This document shows positions 6,147 through 9,069 of a stretch of 9,069 bases of DNA, piece by piece. Below the pieces are notes generated by a model, which saw only the letters and a program-made list of their open reading frames with translations, had not been told where the DNA came from and did no database searches. Where the stretch lies: contig JAHZBS010000035.1 in NCBI GenBank assembly GCA_019423265.1, positions 1 to 9,069 on the forward strand. Direction: 5' to 3'. Both the position numbers and the translations under genes were made by a program. Numbering within the stretch: the first letter of the stretch is position 1; every line of letters starts with the position of its first letter. This DNA comes from Clostridiales bacterium. Lineage in GTDB: Bacteria > Bacillota_A > Clostridia > Lachnospirales > Bianqueaceae.

Positions 6147-7042
6147 GTGTAACTGTACAAATCCAGTCAGTGCTGTTCAACAACCAAAAGACAGCACTTG
6201 TACGTACGCTGGAAAATCTACAAAATGCCATGCGCGTAGATGGAGAAACAAATCAGTGCGTCAGGGATGCCGTGTTGATTTGGGGCGATGCCTCGCCTGC
6301 TGCTCTCTTTTCAGAGGAAGAAATCACAGAACTGAATAGCAAATTTGATCGTTTGTCACTCCGATACGAATTTTTCAATGAGAATACAGGAACGGCCAAA
6401 GGGCATAACAGAATGGCGAAGCAAGGGACAAGTGATTACATTATGATCATGAATCCCGATATCATCGTCAATCCCAGGATATTCGCACAGCTGTTGCAAC
6501 CGTTTAAAGATGAGGGTGTCGGTATAACAGAGGCGAGGCAAACGCCGATCGAGCACCACAAAGAATACGATGAGGATACAGGAGAGACCAGTTGGGCGAG
6601 TACTGCGTGCACCATGATTAAGCGCGAGGTATTTGACAAGGTGTCCGGCTTCGACGAAAATACTTTTTTTATGTATTGCGATGATTTGGACTTTTCCTGG
6701 ATGGTTCGTCTGGCCGGGTATAAGGTAGTATATGTTCCTTCGGCAGTGGCCTTTCATGACAAAAGAGTTTCTGCAAACGCGGAATGGCAGCCAACCAATG
6801 CAGAACGATATTATTCCGCGGAAGCGGCATTGTTTATGGCTTACAAATGGTCAAATCCCAAACGTGTAGAAAAACTGATAAAGCAGTTTGAAGATAGTAA
6901 TGGAGAAATCGAAGCGGAAGTTTTAAAAGAATTTCATAAGCGTGAAAAGGAAGGAACATTACCAGTTCCACTAGATCCGGAGCACAAAGTAGCGGAGTTC
7001 GTAGGAGACGATTACGGACATTCACGCTTCAAAATGGGGTAG
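6143..7042 (+). CDS. GT2 family glycosyltransferase, rhamnosyltransferase-like
   Basis: A 299-aa single-domain inverting GT-A glycosyltransferase. It begins SVTVQIQSVLFNNQ with a TTG that overlaps the previous stop (TTGA), so translation is likely coupled. Seen: NTGTAKGHN (donor loop), MNPDIIV at 103-109 with the metal-binding acidic residue D106, and GFDENTFFMYCDDLDFSW at 169-186 holding the acidic catalytic region (D180, D181, D183). The block EARQTPIEH.K.YD..TGETSW and the GFDE region match the first domain of the protein at 628-2562 nearly motif by motif, so the two arose by duplication. A basic, charged C-terminal tail of about 60 residues follows the fold. It probably transfers one deoxyhexose or hexose residue to the growing glycan; donor not determined. 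Confidence 0.9.
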   Translation: MSVTVQIQSVLFNNQKTALVRTLENLQNAMRVDGETNQCVRDAVLIWGDASPAALFSEEEITELNSKFDRLSLRYEFFNENTGTAKGHNRMAKQGTSDYIMIMNPDIIVNPRIFAQLLQPFKDEGVGITEARQTPIEHHKEYDEDTGETSWASTACTMIKREVFDKVSGFDENTFFMYCDDLDFSWMVRLAGYKVVYVPSAVAFHDKRVSANAEWQPTNAERYYSAEAALFMAYKWSNPKRVEKLIKQFEDSNGEIEAEVLKEFHKREKEGTLPVPLDPEHKVAEFVGDDYGHSRFKMG

Positions 7043-7051
7043 GAGAACAGC

Positions 7052-9022
7052 ATGGCAATTTATGAAAGTGAAAAAACGGAGCGCCACATTGTTCGGCTGC
7101 TTCAAAATGAGGGCCTGCTGGGAAAGGTTCTCTTGATGAAACCATATCCGGCGTTGCAGCAGGTGATAGAAGCGGCTGGAGGAATTTGCGCCGCAGATGA
7201 CGGAGAAACTCAGCCGGATGTTATTGTATTCTGTATGGGGTTATCAGAAAAGACTGCGCAAGTTTTGAAAAAAAAGGCGGAACAGTTTCGGTGTCCGATT
7301 TTGCTGGCAGAGGGAAATGCAGGATGGGTACCGCTTGCGCTTGCGGCACTATCGGGCGGCGAACGTTTTCATGCATTGTATGAAATGTGCGGCTGTCCCA
7401 GCTTTACCGAAAAAAGTATGGATGAATGTTTGTCGGCAGTTGGCTTCAAGCTGTATGCAAAAGATGATATAATGGGGCAGGTGCTGGAAGAAAACGTATT
7501 GGAAAATGCATTTGAGGCGCCCGGTGCACAGTTGCATAAGACCCTGTGCGGAATCACAGAAACAACCGTTCCATCTGCGCAAACGATGCAGTTTGTACGG
7601 CTTTATCGGTGGACGGAGACATCGGAACAAAAGACCGAAAATGTAGAAAACTCGTCCCCGTTCTTGACGGTTGTGATGCGTACACAGGGAACACGTGCGC
7701 AGTCGTTGCGGGAGGCTTTTTTATGCCTGACTGCGCAGGAAGACATGGATTTCGAAGTTATTTTGATAGGTCATAAAGTGCCGCAGGAAAACAGAAAAAA
7801 ATTACAGCAAATTCTGGATGAGCTTCCTCCCGTGATGCAGGAGAGACTGCGGTATTATCCGTTAGACACAGGGGGGCGTGCGGAGCCAATCAATTTTGGT
7901 TTTGAGAAAGCGCGGGGACAATATGTTGCGGTGTTTGACGACGATGACATTTTGACGGCAGATTGGGTATCTTCTTTTAAGCGTATCTATAAAAGAGCGC
8001 CGGGAGCGATTCTGCATACCTATGCAGTTGGGCAGGATTGGAAATTCGTGACGCCGCGCGGAAAAGCTGGCCTGAGGGCAATCAGTGCATTTGACAAGAG
8101 GTTTTGTACGGATTTTAGCTGGAAGAAACAGCTGCATACAAATTATTGTCCACTTATGTCGCTGGCGTTTCCGACATATGTTTATAAGAAAATGGGCCAA
8201 CGCTTTGATATCTCTCTGGAAGTGACAGAGGACTGGGATTTTCTGTTGCGAACGGCTTCATTTTGTGGGGTAGAAAATGAAGCTTCGGTGACTGCGGTCT
8301 ATCGTTTGTGGAAGAACGCAAGTAATTCTTATACAAAGCATGGTGCTGATTACTGGAGAGCCCGGTATCAAAAAATTACTGAGCGAAACCAGCAGTTGAT
8401 GATTTTGCTGCCGCAAGGCGGTAGTGAAGTATTGCGTAAAGGGCATCAGGCATATCTAGATAAAAAATATCTGTTGGAACTCATACAGAAAAAAGATGCA
8501 GATACTGCGGTGCTGCAGGAGCAGCTTCCGGTCATGGATGAAAAGTTGTATTGTGATGACGGAAATGGATGGAGCGAGGAAAACAGTTTCGTGCAGGAAT
8601 GCGTCTCCCGTGTAGGAAAATTTTCTTTTCTTTATAAAGGAATTGCCAAGGTTCAAAAGAATGCCGGATTGCGATGGGACCCGGCTTCCTATGGTGGCCT
8701 GATCATTCAGAACTTAAAGGCCAGTGTTACGGACGCTTCCGGTCAAAAATATATATTCCGCCCCGAAGATATTTGCGCAAATGGACAAGCCTATGAAAAT
8801 GGGTATCTTTTCCTAGAAGATGACCCGCAGGTTTATTTTCAGATGCCAGACGGTTTTGTACCGGAGTTGTTCATGATAACGGGACAGGCAAAAACGGCGG
8901 TTTCGGTGAAAGAGATGTCGGAATTGCTTCAGGTAGATCAATATATTAAAACATCTCCTCAAAAAGCTGCCGTGAAATTGCTTTTGGGCAAGCATCCGAC
9001 AAAAAATATTGTTAATAAATAA
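7052..9022 (+). CDS. Degenerate methyltransferase - GT2 glycosyltransferase - beta-domain fusion
   Basis: A 656-aa three-part protein. Residues 1-195 resemble a class I SAM-dependent methyltransferase that has lost its glycine-rich SAM loop: the later family landmarks remain (EGNAGWVPLALAALSGGERF at about 87-106; SFTEKSMDECLSAVGF at 117-132; a QFVRLY strand near 180). Residues 203-440 are a GT2 domain: FLTVVMRT at 204, RAEPINFGFEKA, the acidic DDDD at 296-299, and EDWDF at 393-397. After a helical linker, residues 500-625 are beta-rich with GLRWDP at 539-544 and a YLFLEDDPQVYF strand at 585-596, a C-terminal module I associate with Clostridia glycan-cluster proteins but cannot name. AGGAG 6 nt before the ATG overlaps the previous stop, indicating coupling. 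Likely role: sugar transfer, with the N-terminal part binding or scaffolding instead of methylating. Confidence 0.85.
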   Translation: MAIYESEKTERHIVRLLQNEGLLGKVLLMKPYPALQQVIEAAGGICAADDGETQPDVIVFCMGLSEKTAQVLKKKAEQFRCPILLAEGNAGWVPLALAALSGGERFHALYEMCGCPSFTEKSMDECLSAVGFKLYAKDDIMGQVLEENVLENAFEAPGAQLHKTLCGITETTVPSAQTMQFVRLYRWTETSEQKTENVENSSPFLTVVMRTQGTRAQSLREAFLCLTAQEDMDFEVILIGHKVPQENRKKLQQILDELPPVMQERLRYYPLDTGGRAEPINFGFEKARGQYVAVFDDDDILTADWVSSFKRIYKRAPGAILHTYAVGQDWKFVTPRGKAGLRAISAFDKRFCTDFSWKKQLHTNYCPLMSLAFPTYVYKKMGQRFDISLEVTEDWDFLLRTASFCGVENEASVTAVYRLWKNASNSYTKHGADYWRARYQKITERNQQLMILLPQGGSEVLRKGHQAYLDKKYLLELIQKKDADTAVLQEQLPVMDEKLYCDDGNGWSEENSFVQECVSRVGKFSFLYKGIAKVQKNAGLRWDPASYGGLIIQNLKASVTDASGQKYIFRPEDICANGQAYENGYLFLEDDPQVYFQMPDGFVPELFMITGQAKTAVSVKEMSELLQVDQYIKTSPQKAAVKLLLGKHPTKNIVNK

Positions 9023-9038
9023 TTGAACTGAGATTATT

Positions 9039-9069
9039 TTGAAAAACGAAAAGTTGATTGTTTGGATTA
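9039..9069 (+). CDS. Possible start of a seventh operon gene (partial)
   Basis: A TTG at 9039 opens a frame reading MKNEKLIVWI that stays open to the window edge. It begins 16 nt after the previous stop, and two other genes in this operon use TTG. A weak TGAG lies 6 nt upstream. Only ten codons are visible, so product and even reality are unsure. Confidence 0.3.
   Translation, partial: MKNEKLIVWI

Noticed and set aside
1..9069. CRISPR array, tRNA, rRNA or insertion sequence
   Set aside because: No regularly spaced repeats, cloverleaf-like elements, transposase motifs or terminal inverted repeats were seen.

Overview
The window looks like part of a surface-polysaccharide (cell-wall, capsule or S-layer-type glycan) biosynthesis cluster from a low-to-mid-GC Firmicute, probably a gut-type member of the Clostridia. 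The support is AG-rich Shine-Dalgarno sites, TATAAT promoters, a CcpA/cre-like operator, frequent TTG starts and the character of the proteins. Species cannot be told from the sequence.

Layout. Bases 1-369 hold the 5' part of a minus-strand gene for an unknown exported or membrane-anchored protein. Bases 370-627 are a divergent control region: an extended -10 promoter on the minus strand, a 19-nt palindrome, a cre-like site, and a strong plus-strand promoter (TGcTATAAT) whose transcript would begin with a small hairpin. From 628 to 9022 six plus-strand genes run head to tail: (1) a 644-aa protein with two GT2 glycosyltransferase domains; (2) a 237-aa CMP-sugar synthetase-like cytidylyltransferase with a TTG start; (3) a 614-aa protein with an apparent KpsC/KpsS-like (Capsule_synth) GT-B region and a long C-terminal coiled coil; (4) an extended-SDR NAD-dependent sugar epimerase/dehydratase; (5) a 299-aa single-domain GT2 enzyme, TTG start overlapping the previous stop; (6) a 656-aa protein made of a degenerate methyltransferase-like domain, a GT2 domain and a C-terminal beta-rich domain. 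A seventh gene may begin at 9039 with a TTG. Only the 139-nt gap between genes 2 and 3 breaks the tight packing.

Working model (inference). The cytidylyltransferase makes a CMP-activated acidic sugar (a nonulosonate or Kdo-like 2-keto sugar). The KpsC/S-like enzyme next to it transfers that sugar. The SDR enzyme makes or modifies another nucleotide sugar. The GT2 domains, at least four in three proteins, build the rest of the repeat unit. No synthase for the keto-sugar, no flippase, polymerase or ABC exporter lies in the window, so the cluster must continue outside it or rely on genes elsewhere.

The most interesting points are the pairing of a CMP-sugar synthetase with a capsule Kdo-transferase-like protein carrying a coiled coil in an apparently Gram-positive cluster, the dead-methyltransferase/GT2 fusion, and the close paralogy between the first GT2 domain of gene 1 and gene 5.
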